This document shows, in pieces, positions 1 to 7,904 of a DNA stretch of 64,000 nt (its first letter is position 1; the number at the start of each line of letters is the position of its first letter). Location: assembly GCA_001788795.1 (NCBI GenBank), contig MFXH01000012.1, positions 502 through 64,501 of the forward strand. The letters are read 5' to 3'. The notes beneath the pieces are model-generated. The model was not told the origin of the DNA, did no database searches, and saw only the letters and a list, made by a program, of their open reading frames with translations. Origin of the DNA: Candidatus Peregrinibacteria bacterium RIFOXYA2_FULL_41_18. Its GTDB lineage: Bacteria > Patescibacteriota > Gracilibacteria > UBA1369 > UBA12470. The translations under genes were made by a program, and so were the position numbers.

Positions 1-233
1 AGTTGCAGGCTCTTTATGAAATAAATGCGCTGGTTGTCTCGCTTAAAGACCGTGCTATAAGCACGATTACCGATTTTCTTGGTCAGGTTCAGGCCGATGA
101 GACGATTCAGATTCAAGTTCTGAGCAATTTGAAACGCGATGTTCCAATGGACTTCGATATGATGAAGCAGATAAACGATATTGAGGATGTTTATTTTGAT
201 GAAGGAGAGGTGGTGGTGCTGGTTAGTGAATGA
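1..233 (+). CDS. 3' end of an unidentified protein
   Basis: An open frame enters from the left edge and stops with TGA at 231-233, leaving about 76 residues. The tail is acidic (ends EGEVVVLVSE) and looks like a small alpha/beta domain. No motif identifies a family. The first in-frame TTG at base 3 is not necessarily a start, so the gene probably continues upstream. A GAAGTAG-type tandem array begins at the stop codon. Function unknown. Confidence 0.6.
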   Translation, partial: LQALYEINALVVSLKDRAISTITDFLGQVQADETIQIQVLSNLKRDVPMDFDMMKQINDIEDVYFDEGEVVVLVSE

Positions 234-265
234 AGTAGAAGAAGTAGGGGAAGTGACATAGTGGA
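232..265 (+). repeat. gene-end GAAGTAG array, copy 1
   Basis: Units of GAAGTAGAA and GAAGTAGGG are followed by GAAGTGACATAGTG. The array starts inside the stop codon of the preceding gene and reads in the same direction. It belongs to a dispersed family with further copies near 8914, 28591, 31168, 38378, 53658, 54325 and 55352. Confidence 0.8.
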
Positions 266-391
266 GAATGCAGAAAATAAATTGCATGAAATTTATTGTC
301 TCTCACTCCCGTAATCAGAATTGAGGTCGTTCAAAACAAATACCTTTTCTTTAAGTATGTTTTTCATGCTGTCTGCTCATTGCTGACTATT

Positions 392-1453
392 TCACATCCC
401 CATCCCGATCAGTCCGATTATTATTCCGAAAACGCCGATTATTGCGCCGATTGTCCAGAAGCGCATGACTATTTGTGATTCAGGCCAGCCGATTGCTTCG
501 AAATGATGATGAAGAGGGGCTATTCGGAAAACTTTTTTCCCTTTGCGAAGTTTTTTCGAAAGGAGCTGTATAATTACTGAGATTGTTTCTATTACAAAAA
601 TGAAGCCTATAAAGGGGAGTATGGCGACTGTGTTTGTCATCATGGAAATTACCCCCATAGTTGCCCCGAGCGCGAGAGCGCCTGTATCGCCCATATAGAA
701 TTTCGCAGGAGGAATGTTGAACCACAAAAACGCAAGAGTCCCGCCTGTTATGATTCCGCAAAGTGCCGATAGTATGAATAATCCTTTTGCGAAAGAAATC
801 GCTCCCAGCCCCAAGAAAGCGATAATTATAAGCCCTCCGGCAAGACCATCCAGGCCGTCGGTTATATTTACTGAATTTGCCGATGCAAGAATTATGAATA
901 TAAAAAGCGGTATGTACCACCAGCCTATGGGGAAATCTCCGATGCCTGGGATGTGTAGTTCGTTATACCCTAATTTGAAATAAAACCATAAGGATCCTGC
1001 CAGTGCGAAAAGCGTGAGCCAGAACATTTTTGGTTTTACATTTATCCCTTTTGATTTTCCCCATCCGCGAATATTAAAATAATCGTCGATTGCTCCGAGT
1101 AGTGCAACTGTTATCAGCGTGAATATTGGCAAATATGTTTCGTTTCTATTCCATAGCGATCTTTCGATTATGTCAAAATATGCAAGTGCTTGTGAAATTA
1201 TTATTACAAGCAAGACTGTTGCCCAGATCAGGATTCCACCCATCGTCGGAGTTCCGCTTTTTTTGGCATGGAGTTGGTTGAAGATCTCAGCTTTTTTGCC
1301 ATCCGTTGTTGTTTCTCGAATTTGTTTGCCGAGCTTGTATTTAAGTAAAAATTGTATGAAAGGTTTTGCTGAAAAAAGTGCGATTAAAAATGCCAAGCTT
1401 GATGGAATGAAAATTAATAACAAATGGCGGACGGTGTCTGTGAGTGGGAGCAT
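392..1453 (-). CDS. mraY: phospho-N-acetylmuramoyl-pentapeptide-transferase
   Basis: MraY transfers phospho-MurNAc-pentapeptide from UDP to undecaprenyl phosphate, making lipid I, the first membrane step of peptidoglycan synthesis. The 353-residue length is normal for the family and there are about ten hydrophobic segments. Family motifs are visible: GAIDDYFNIRG in the first cytoplasmic loop, NITDGLDGLAGG with the catalytic-region Asp residues, MGDTGALALG, and APLHHHFEAIGWPE near the C-terminus. It is the last gene of a minus-strand wall cluster (LCP ligase, pseudouridine synthase, D,D-carboxypeptidase). The rest of the mur/fts cluster is not next to it. No Shine-Dalgarno precedes the ATG. 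Function is confident. Confidence 0.96.
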   Translation of the reverse strand: MLPLTDTVRHLLLIFIPSSLAFLIALFSAKPFIQFLLKYKLGKQIRETTTDGKKAEIFNQLHAKKSGTPTMGGILIWATVLLVIIISQALAYFDIIERSLWNRNETYLPIFTLITVALLGAIDDYFNIRGWGKSKGINVKPKMFWLTLFALAGSLWFYFKLGYNELHIPGIGDFPIGWWYIPLFIFIILASANSVNITDGLDGLAGGLIIIAFLGLGAISFAKGLFILSALCGIITGGTLAFLWFNIPPAKFYMGDTGALALGATMGVISMMTNTVAILPFIGFIFVIETISVIIQLLSKKLRKGKKVFRIAPLHHHFEAIGWPESQIVMRFWTIGAIIGVFGIIIGLIGMGM

Positions 1454-1549
1454 GGGGGCGATAGTTGTCAGTTAGTAACTGGTAACTTGAAGGGGGGAGA
1501 AGATGTATTTATTTTATATTGAGATTACAGTAAGGCGCAAGGAAGTGTG

Positions 1550-2440
1550 TTACCAGACATACGAATTGTAGATCCAATCAAGTAATAATTTTGTTTCTCC
1601 GAAACGATCTTCTGATCCCAGCATAACTGTAAGTATTTCATGTTGAGCTGCATTTTCTCCGACTGCAATCAGGCATTCGCCCGCACCGCCTGTTTTACCC
1701 GTTTTTAATCCTTTTACGTTCAAATAAGAATCCAGAAGTTCGTTTGTGGATGTAAGGTTGTGCGTAGGATAGCCATCAGTTCCCGTGACAGTTGCTGACG
1801 TGAGGCTTGTGATGTTTCTTATAAAATCGTTTTTCAGCAGGTACATGCTTAGTCTTGCAAGATCTTGAGCTGTAGAATAGCCTTCGTCGTCTATTCCGCT
1901 TGCAGTTGTGAAATGAGTCTCGTCGAGTCCAAGCAGTTTCGCTTTTTGATTCATTTTTTCTACGAAATTCTCTTCGCTTCCGGCGTTGAATTCCGCAAGA
2001 GCTGTTGCCGCGTCATTACCGGATTGTATTAAAAGTCCGTAAAGTAAAGCTTCCACTGTTATAGTTTCTCCTGATCCCAGCCACATTTTTGAACCTTCTT
2101 TCGAAGAAGCGTTTCTGCTTACGGTTACGATATCTCCAAGCTGTTCTTCCTCAAGTATTATGTATGCTGTCATGAGTTTTGTAAGGCTTGCGATCGCTAA
2201 TTTGTCGTGTTCGTTGTTTGTGTAGAGGATTGTGTTTGATGTTATATCTAGCGCATATGCGGCATCTGCATAAATTACAGGCTCTATTTTGTTTTCTTTC
2301 AGAGTCGGAGTTGATTTGATTTCTATAAGATCTCTTAATTCAAATTCCTCTTCTGATCCCAAAGATGGCAGCATGCTCGCTTCAAGCGAATTTGTCTGCA
2401 ATGATCCCAGTAGTAGAAATGATAGAATTGCTCGTAGCAT
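1550..2440 (-). CDS. D-alanyl-D-alanine carboxypeptidase, peptidase S11 (PBP5-like)
   Basis: A serine peptidase that trims the terminal D-Ala from peptidoglycan stem peptides outside the membrane. The 296-residue protein begins with a short hydrophobic signal segment. The three active-site motifs of the penicillin-binding fold appear in order: SLTK (SxxK, nucleophile Ser), SGN in IQSGNDAATAL, and KTG in LKTGKTGGAGE. It is shorter than E. coli PBP5 and seems to lack the C-terminal beta domain and amphipathic anchor. It sits between the RluB-like gene and mraY on the same strand, separated by a short array of GGTATTC-like words. Confidence 0.93.
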   Translation of the reverse strand: MLRAILSFLLLGSLQTNSLEASMLPSLGSEEEFELRDLIEIKSTPTLKENKIEPVIYADAAYALDITSNTILYTNNEHDKLAIASLTKLMTAYIILEEEQLGDIVTVSRNASSKEGSKMWLGSGETITVEALLYGLLIQSGNDAATALAEFNAGSEENFVEKMNQKAKLLGLDETHFTTASGIDDEGYSTAQDLARLSMYLLKNDFIRNITSLTSATVTGTDGYPTHNLTSTNELLDSYLNVKGLKTGKTGGAGECLIAVGENAAQHEILTVMLGSEDRFGETKLLLDWIYNSYVW

Positions 2441-2478
2441 TTTAAGAGGAATACCGGATATTGAATACCGAATACCGA

Positions 2479-3285
2479 TTAAGAGTCGCCTAGAATTTTT
2501 GAAATTTCTGCCGGTGTTAACTCGCGATATTTGCCTTCCTTCAGGCTTTTGAGTTCGACAGGTCCGATGCGTGTTCTAAGAAGTTTTGCAACCGGATGGC
2601 CCAGCATTTCAAAAACTTTTCTTATTTGTCTTTTGCGTCCTTCCGTAAGTGTTAGTTCCACTTTTGTGTGACGCTCGTTTGAATCTAGCACCTTGTATGG
2701 CATTGGATTAAGAGTATAGCCATGAAGTTTCAATGTTCCCGATGTAAGTTTTTTAAGAGTTTCTCTGGACGGTTTCCCCTTAACTACAACTTCGTAAACT
2801 TTTTCGTGAGGAAATTTCGGGTGAGTGATCCTGTTTATTAGAGTTCCGTCCGTTGAGAGAATTATCAAGCCTTGCGATTCGTAGTCGAGCCTTCCCGCAG
2901 GTTTTGTTTTTTGAAATTCTTTTGGCAGCAAATCCATAACGGTCTTTCTGTCGCTGTAATCTTCTACCGTCGAAAGATATTCTTTTGGTTTGTTCAGTGC
3001 GATGTAAAGATGCGTCTTGAGTTTTTTTATTACATTACCTTCAACTTTTATTTCGTCAGTAATAGGGTCGGCTTTTTGGCCGAGTGTAACTTTTTTACCA
3101 TTTACCAAAACTTTTCCTTCGGAGATTAAATTTTCCGCGTGTCTGCGCGAGCAATATCCGAAGTTTGCAATGATTTTCTGAATGCGTTCCTGTGTTGATG
3201 TTGTTGGTTCGACTGGTTTTGCAGTTTTGGCTGCAGTTTTTTTACTGGACCCAGTAATAGAACTTTTTGTCGTAGTTTTCTTCAT
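2479..3285 (-). CDS. RsuA/RluB-family rRNA pseudouridine synthase
   Basis: Converts a uridine of ribosomal RNA to pseudouridine. A basic, low-complexity N-terminus of about 30 residues (Lys/Thr/Ser-rich) is followed by an S4 RNA-binding domain (ERIQKIIANFGYCSRRHAE, ending near residue 80). The catalytic domain contains GRLDYESQGLIILSTDG with the conserved catalytic Asp, then the RKRQIRKVFEMLGH motif. These features fit RluB/RsuA rather than TruB or RluA. The start overlaps the 3' end of the LCP gene by 44 bp, which suggests coupling. No internal Met offers an alternative before the S4 domain. The exact rRNA target cannot be told from sequence. Confidence 0.92.
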   Translation of the reverse strand: MKKTTTKSSITGSSKKTAAKTAKPVEPTTSTQERIQKIIANFGYCSRRHAENLISEGKVLVNGKKVTLGQKADPITDEIKVEGNVIKKLKTHLYIALNKPKEYLSTVEDYSDRKTVMDLLPKEFQKTKPAGRLDYESQGLIILSTDGTLINRITHPKFPHEKVYEVVVKGKPSRETLKKLTSGTLKLHGYTLNPMPYKVLDSNERHTKVELTLTEGRKRQIRKVFEMLGHPVAKLLRTRIGPVELKSLKEGKYRELTPAEISKILGDS

Positions 3286-4705
3286 AAAATTGGGTAAAAT
3301 TCGAGCCTAGCTCGATTAAAATTTCCGCCTCAGATTCCCAGTTCATAGGCGAATAGTCGGTAGGTACGATCGTTTGGGTCGTTACAGTTGGAATTAATTG
3401 TATCAGTGCATTTTTAGTTTCAGAGTCTGTGTTCGGAGTTGTTCCTATGTCGAACATGGATGTTTCCGTTTCTCCGATTCGAGGTGCGTTTCCCCATCTT
3501 ACCACGTTCAGTCCGTATCTTGTCAGATATACCATTGTGTCTGTTGCCATGCCTTCGGTTTTGGAACTGTTAACTACTTGTAGCGGTATATTCTCTTGGT
3601 AGATTTTCGTATGATAAAAAAAGAAGTTTGTGAAAAGCTGTATCTCGGAATAATCTCCTGAGCTTGGGACTAATACGAAGGCTCCGTTGTATTCTTCGCG
3701 CGGAGGAGTGTACAGGAACCCTCCTACCTTACCTGGGTCGTCGTTAATCACTTGAGATAGCATTGAATCTTGGTCGAATTCGTCAGCCATTTCACCGAGT
3801 GATGCCATTTCGGTTAATGAAAGATTTGTTACGAAGTTGCCGGTAATCGCTTCATACAAATTTTTTATTTTGCTCGGACTTGTAAGAACTCCTGTTGAAA
3901 GTGCTTTTTCTTTTATTGCGTTCAATATTGATTGCTGGCGAAGACCTCTGTCGAAATCCGAAGTTGTTTTGCGGCTGCGCGCATATTTGAGAGCCGATTC
4001 TCCGTCTAGATGGTTTTCGCCGGCAGGTAATGAAAACGTTTCATAAAGACCGGTTTCACCAATCGGATATTGATCATCATAGAAGCTTTCTTCCAGATAA
4101 ACATCTATTCCATCCATTGCATCTACGATTTCCGTGAATCCGTCGAAGTCAATGAGGGCGTAATACTGTATTTCTATGCCAAGTATTTCTCCTATTTTGA
4201 TTGACGTGTCTTCCAGCGCCAAGGTTTGAGCTTCAGTCTCGGTGTAGCCTTCGTTTTCGTAAGTTAATTTGGTAAGTTCATAATATCGATTTATGCGGTC
4301 GTTCCCGATTTTTTCGTCCTTAACGAATAAGTCTCTTGGTATTGAAATCATAGGTACCAGCTTGTTCTCTTCGTTAAGAGATGCGACTATTATTGAATCC
4401 GTCAATTCTGCTCCGTCATGCTCTCCACCTCCAATCCCAAGAAGTAAGAAATTCGTATGGCCGTAAGCATCTTCTTTGATAGGGCTGCTAACTACCGATA
4501 GAATAACGTTCTTGAATGATAAGGTTGATATCGTGTCTATGACTTTTGCTCCTACGTTATATGTAATAAAAAGCCCTCCTATTACAATCGCTATTATTAA
4601 AAAGTGAGATTTAGTTTTCTTGAAAATCCATGACGCGGCGTTTTTTGCCGTTTCGCGTCTTTTTATGTACTGATCGGAGCGGATTTTTTTCTTTTCGAAA
4701 TTCAT
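3242..4705 (-). CDS. LytR-CpsA-Psr (LCP) family cell-wall glycopolymer ligase
   Basis: LCP proteins attach undecaprenyl-linked glycopolymers to peptidoglycan or a related acceptor at the outer face of the membrane. The protein (487 aa) has a cytoplasmic basic stretch, one TM helix (about residues 34-52) and an extracellular LCP domain. Hallmarks are NFLLLGIGG, LTDSIIVASLN, ISIPRDLFV with the conserved Arg-Asp, and LDGESALKYARSRKTTSDFDRGLRQQ with phosphate-binding arginines. The C-terminal 150 residues look like an LytR_C-type domain (PLQVVNSSKTEGMA). The upstream region on this strand is highly structured (4706-4812). It leads the wall-gene cluster running towards mraY. Confidence 0.93.
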   Translation of the reverse strand: MNFEKKKIRSDQYIKRRETAKNAASWIFKKTKSHFLIIAIVIGGLFITYNVGAKVIDTISTLSFKNVILSVVSSPIKEDAYGHTNFLLLGIGGGEHDGAELTDSIIVASLNEENKLVPMISIPRDLFVKDEKIGNDRINRYYELTKLTYENEGYTETEAQTLALEDTSIKIGEILGIEIQYYALIDFDGFTEIVDAMDGIDVYLEESFYDDQYPIGETGLYETFSLPAGENHLDGESALKYARSRKTTSDFDRGLRQQSILNAIKEKALSTGVLTSPSKIKNLYEAITGNFVTNLSLTEMASLGEMADEFDQDSMLSQVINDDPGKVGGFLYTPPREEYNGAFVLVPSSGDYSEIQLFTNFFFYHTKIYQENIPLQVVNSSKTEGMATDTMVYLTRYGLNVVRWGNAPRIGETETSMFDIGTTPNTDSETKNALIQLIPTVTTQTIVPTDYSPMNWESEAEILIELGSNFTQFYEENYDKKFYYWVQ

Positions 4706-4812
4706 AATTATTTCGTTCTTTCGCTCCCGTAATTAATATGAGTTTTGCCTCCGCAAAACGGCTTATAACATGGGCCGTTCCGGCCTGAAGGTCGCTCAAG
4801 AGCGAAATAATT
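4706..4812 (-). promoter_or_regulatory. structured leader of the LCP gene, containing REP-like element A
   Basis: A perfect 10-bp inverted repeat (AATTATTTCG at 4706-4715, CGAAATAATT at 4803-4812) encloses three local hairpins: GTTTTGC/GCAAAAC (4742-4759), GGCC/GGCC (4773-4785) and TCGCTC/GAGCGA (4792-4805). The outer stem abuts the LCP start codon. The 4741-4787 core, hairpin + CGGCTTATAACATG + GGCC hairpin, recurs at 48089-48131 and in modified form at 51451-51493. It could be an mRNA leader or an intergenic repeat; the sequence does not decide. Confidence 0.6.
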
Positions 4813-4891
4813 ATTTACGAGTTGCGATTTGTGTTTTTTTTACGGGCGGTATTCTAAGACAGCAAGGAGCAAATAGCAAACAGTAGAGGGG

Positions 4892-4921
4892 AAGGCAGAA
4901 GGCAGAAGGCAGAAGGCAGAC
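4892..4921 (+). repeat. 7-bp tandem array (GGCAGAA)n
   Basis: Four GGCAGAA units in a row, preceded from about 4858 by degenerate words of similar composition (AGACAGCA, AGGAGCAA). It lies in the divergent gap between the LCP gene and comEC. Related arrays are near 6322, 15440, 30628, 40869 and 58349. Confidence 0.8.
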
Positions 4922-4968
4922 TGGATGGATTTAATGTTTTTTTAATATGGGTGTGATAGTTGAAGGTT

Positions 4969-6321
4969 ATGTTTTTACGCAAGATCACATTTTTTCAGGG
5001 TTTTTGTTTCGGTTTTTTCGCCGGAATTTTTTGCGCGAAAGATTTTTTCGGTTCTCCTTGGTTTTTGCCGCTTGCGGTTTGTTTGGTTGTCGCTGCCTTC
5101 AAGTTTAAGAATAAATTTTTGATTTTTATTGCGGGGATTTTTTTCGGTGCATTCAGGTTGTTCGTGAGTTTCCCTGATTTTTCAGACAGCTCTTTTATAG
5201 GATTTTATAATGGTTCCGAAATTTCTTTCGAAGGAGTTGTTGCGCGCGAAGTTGATAGGAGAAGCGATTGTCAAAAACTGTATATTGAAGCGAGCGAGCC
5301 TTTCTACGGAACGATTCTTGTAAATACCGCGAGATATCCTGAGTATGAATATGGTGATGAAGTTTTTATTTCCGGCGAGATTGCCGAGCCTACATCTTTT
5401 TCCGATTTCTCTTATAAAAACTACTTGGCGCGATATTCGGTTTATAGCGTTTCTTATGATCCTTATATTGAGCTTGTTTCGCGCGGGAACGGGAATTGGT
5501 TTTTGGCTGCGATGTTTGCTTTCAAAGGAAAGTTTGAAGATGTTTTGAATGAAATTTTTCCCGAACCTTCTTCAAGCTTGGCGGCAGGATTATTGCTTGG
5601 CAGTAGGCGCGGAATTCCGGAGGATGTGCAGAATGATTTTCGTGATGTCGGTTTGTCGCATATCGTTGCGATTTCAGGATATAATATCACAATCGTTATT
5701 GCGTTTGTTTGTTCGCTTTTGAGCTTCCTGCCCAAGCGGAAACAAATAATGTTTTCGTGTGTTTTTGTCGTGCTCTTTACGTTCTTTGTTGGGGCTTCTG
5801 CGGCTGTTGTTCGTGCCGCGATTATGGGGCTGATTTCTTTGATGGCGATTTTTTTCGGACGGCGAAATTTCGCTTTAAGGTCGATGTTGTTTGCGGCTTT
5901 TTTCATGAATTTATTTAATCCGAAAATTCTCATTTATGACGTCGGTTTTCAATTGTCGTTTGCGGCGACTTTTGGAATTATTTACGTGTCGCCGATTTTG
6001 AAGGAGTTTTTCGAGAAAAGATTATCGCGAATTTACTCGATTATTCCGGAGACTTTTTCCGTGCGTGATAGTTTGTTTCTGACTCTTTCCGCTCAAATTA
6101 CGACTCTTCCGATTATGCTAAACAGCTTCGGGAGAGTTTCACTAGTCGCGCCGATTGTGAATGTGATTGTGGCGCCAATGATTCCGATGGCAATGATGTT
6201 TTCTTTCGGGGCGGCGGTTTTGTACTTGGTGCGATTAAAATTGTTCGCGCTTTTGGTTGGGTATTATGCGTGGTTTTTCATTGAGGCGATTGTGAAGGTG
6301 GCGGGATGGTTTTCTGGGTAA
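4969..6321 (+). CDS. comEC: ComEC/Rec2-type DNA uptake channel, membrane core only
   Basis: ComEC forms the inner-membrane channel for single-stranded DNA during natural transformation. The N-terminal hydrophobic segments and a soluble DUF4131-like domain (about residues 60-150) are followed by the polytopic competence domain beginning at LGLSHIVAISGYNITIVIAF, a highly typical motif, and several more TM helices. The protein stops at about 450 residues, so the C-terminal metallo-beta-lactamase domain of full-length ComEC (about 700-800 aa) is missing. ATG 4969 is used; an in-frame TTG at 4960 is possible. With the pilus genes at 37-42 kb and pilT at 49 kb it suggests a DNA-uptake apparatus. 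Confidence 0.9.
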   Translation: MFLRKITFFQGFCFGFFAGIFCAKDFFGSPWFLPLAVCLVVAAFKFKNKFLIFIAGIFFGAFRLFVSFPDFSDSSFIGFYNGSEISFEGVVAREVDRRSDCQKLYIEASEPFYGTILVNTARYPEYEYGDEVFISGEIAEPTSFSDFSYKNYLARYSVYSVSYDPYIELVSRGNGNWFLAAMFAFKGKFEDVLNEIFPEPSSSLAAGLLLGSRRGIPEDVQNDFRDVGLSHIVAISGYNITIVIAFVCSLLSFLPKRKQIMFSCVFVVLFTFFVGASAAVVRAAIMGLISLMAIFFGRRNFALRSMLFAAFFMNLFNPKILIYDVGFQLSFAATFGIIYVSPILKEFFEKRLSRIYSIIPETFSVRDSLFLTLSAQITTLPIMLNSFGRVSLVAPIVNVIVAPMIPMAMMFSFGAAVLYLVRLKLFALLVGYYAWFFIEAIVKVAGWFSG

Positions 6322-6358
6322 GGAGCAAGACACAAGACACAAGACACAAGACACAGAG
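6322..6358 (+). repeat. 7-bp tandem array (ACACAAG)n after comEC
   Basis: Four near-perfect GACACAA units start one base after the comEC stop codon and read in the same direction. It resembles the GGCAGAA arrays in unit length and gene-end placement but uses a different word. Confidence 0.75.
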
Positions 6359-6385
6359 AATAGAGTGGTTTAGACTGTTTGCTGT

Positions 6386-6922
6386 CTAGATTTCATACAC
6401 CCAAATCGGGCTTAAGTTTTTTTCTGGAACTTTCGGTTCGGAATGAATCAGTTTCAGGTCAGGGATTCGGAAGGCATATGAAATTACGCGAGTACCTTTT
6501 CTGAGTTTTTTGAGTTCGGTTTGAAAACGCTTGAGTGTTTCCGGCATTAAATAGCAGACGATAACATCTGCGTCGGAAATGTTTTGAGAATAGAAGTTTT
6601 TAAATTTAATTTTTGCTTTTGATCGCCAGAAAGGTTGGCAGATTTTTGCATACATATATATAAAAGGGGAAAGTTCGAATCCGATTGCGTTAGCTCCATG
6701 TTCGCGAGATGCAAGATGAACGAGTCTTCCATCGCCGCATCCCAGATCGTAAACCTTTTCTCCTTTTTTTATGTTCGCGAGTTTCAGCATTGTTCTGACT
6801 CTTGCCAGAGGAGTCGGGACAAACGGCGCTCCCCAAATCAATGCGTAAAGGGTGGGGATTATTATAAATACAAAAAGAATTGCTTCGGCGATAAGAAATT
6901 TTGATTGGTCGGAGAGAGGCAT
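6386..6922 (-). CDS. membrane-anchored class I SAM-dependent methyltransferase
   Basis: The first 25 residues form a hydrophobic anchor (FLIAEAILFVFIIIPTLYAL). The rest is a Rossmann-type methyltransferase: motif I VYDLGCGDGRLVHLA binds S-adenosylmethionine, GFELSPF carries the acidic ribose-binding residue, and DADVIVCYLMPETL is the motif IV strand. At 178 aa it is compact. The overall pattern resembles small bacterial membrane methyltransferases of unknown substrate. A short array of AAGTCGT words lies just upstream of its start. The substrate cannot be inferred. Confidence 0.8.
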   Translation of the reverse strand: MPLSDQSKFLIAEAILFVFIIIPTLYALIWGAPFVPTPLARVRTMLKLANIKKGEKVYDLGCGDGRLVHLASREHGANAIGFELSPFIYMYAKICQPFWRSKAKIKFKNFYSQNISDADVIVCYLMPETLKRFQTELKKLRKGTRVISYAFRIPDLKLIHSEPKVPEKNLSPIWVYEI

Positions 6923-7046
6923 AAGTCGTAAGTTGTAAGTCGTAGGTGAATATACAGTATGTCTTATTTTTTACGCCAGTTTTTATTTACAGCGATTTTT
7001 TAAAAGAGTATTCTTTTTTATGTCCTAATATATAACCAAAACAAAA

Positions 7047-7412
7047 ATGTTATTTCGACACATAAAAAAACTTAATTGGGGACACATTGCGTTGGTTGGG
7101 CTTGTTTGCTCAGCTTTGTCATTGCTCGTATTGGCGCTTATGACTGTTGCGCCTCAATATCTCTTTTCTTTTGTCGAACAAAACAGTTTGTATAGTCTCG
7201 GATCGTGGTTGTTTATGGTGATGGTGATGTTGGCGATTACCGCCGAGGTTCTTGTTCTTATGGGACCTGCAGTTTTTTATACAGTTAAAGAAAAAGATAT
7301 TATTTTGGGGATGAAAGTGCTTTTCTCGTCTCTTGTTATGGTTGTTCTATTGACGCTTGTGGTTGTTGCGGTTTTCTATTTTGCGTGGGGGACTCCATTG
7401 GTTATTGAATAG
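7047..7412 (+). CDS. small integral membrane protein, unknown function
   Basis: 121 residues with three clear hydrophobic helices (about 17-40, 48-75 and 88-115). There are few charged residues outside the N-terminus (FRHIKKLNWGH) and none of the helices carries an obvious catalytic motif. The leader ends in an A-rich run (CCAAAACAAAAATG) without Shine-Dalgarno. It is followed by a strong hairpin terminator shared with the convergent gene. No family recognised. Confidence 0.7.
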   Translation: MLFRHIKKLNWGHIALVGLVCSALSLLVLALMTVAPQYLFSFVEQNSLYSLGSWLFMVMVMLAITAEVLVLMGPAVFYTVKEKDIILGMKVLFSSLVMVVLLTLVVVAVFYFAWGTPLVIE

Positions 7413-7434
7413 TTTGTAATTATTGATCAACAAA

Positions 7435-7468
7435 AAAACCCTGCCATTCCGACAGGGTTTTATTTTTT
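7435..7468. terminator. bidirectional intrinsic terminator
   Basis: AAAACCCTG (7435-7443) pairs with CAGGGTTTT (7453-7461) around a 9-base loop. A T-run follows on the plus strand and an A-run precedes it, so it can end both converging transcripts (7047-7412 and 7484-7684). Confidence 0.88.
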
Positions 7469-7483
7469 GCGATTTATCGCCTC

Positions 7484-7684
7484 TTACTTTTTCTTCAAGA
7501 TTGGAAGACCTGTTCTCTTGTTCTCGACTACTTTGTACGCACTTGGCATTTCTTCAACCTCGTGCTTGCCCTTTGGTTTTCGAGCGAAGTAGTAGATTTG
7601 TACTTCTTGGCCACCTCTTAGGGTAACCTTCCTTCCATGAAGGTAGTAAGTTTCCCCACGGCTGTTTTTTACACTGTAAGCCAT
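7484..7684 (-). CDS. conserved small protein of unknown function
   Basis: 66 residues from ATG 7684 (MAYSVKNSRGETYYLHGR), ending in VVENKRTGLPILKKK. From memory, short proteins of this form (KNSxGxTYYLHG ... VTLRGG ... YxVxENxRTGLPxLKK) occur in several bacterial phyla including CPR; no function is known to me. An in-frame start at 7717 would add MQNFTPNPKNT, but the conserved start fits better. It is highly basic and soluble. It ends in the shared terminator with the upstream convergent gene. Confidence 0.78.
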   Translation of the reverse strand: MAYSVKNSRGETYYLHGRKVTLRGGQEVQIYYFARKPKGKHEVEEMPSAYKVVENKRTGLPILKKK

Positions 7685-7794
7685 TGTGTTTTTTGGGTTA
7701 GGAGTAAAATTCTGCATCGAGTATATATTTACAGATTCAAATAAGTAAAGAGTAGGATATACGAGTCGACTTTACAGATTGGAATAGTGTTTTT

Positions 7795-7828
7795 TGCCGA
7801 AATTGGCTTCTGTAAGCATATTTCGGCA
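7795..7828. other. strong isolated hairpin in a gene leader
   Basis: TGCCGAAAT and ATTTCGGCA form a 9-bp perfect stem, with an inner GCTT/AAGC stem and a CTGT loop. No T-run follows directly, so it is not a classic terminator. It lies about 77 bp upstream of the kinase-deaminase gene and could be a leader structure. Confidence 0.6.
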
Positions 7829-7904
7829 TGTTTTCAATAAAAATCCAGTTTGTTTTTGAGTGTATGAGCATATAATGATGTGCGAGAAAAATTTAACAAA
7901 AAAT

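Noticed and set aside
4611-4799. Minus-strand 62-residue frame overlapping the LCP start
   Set aside because: It runs through the structured leader and the LCP coding region in another frame and has no protein-like features.
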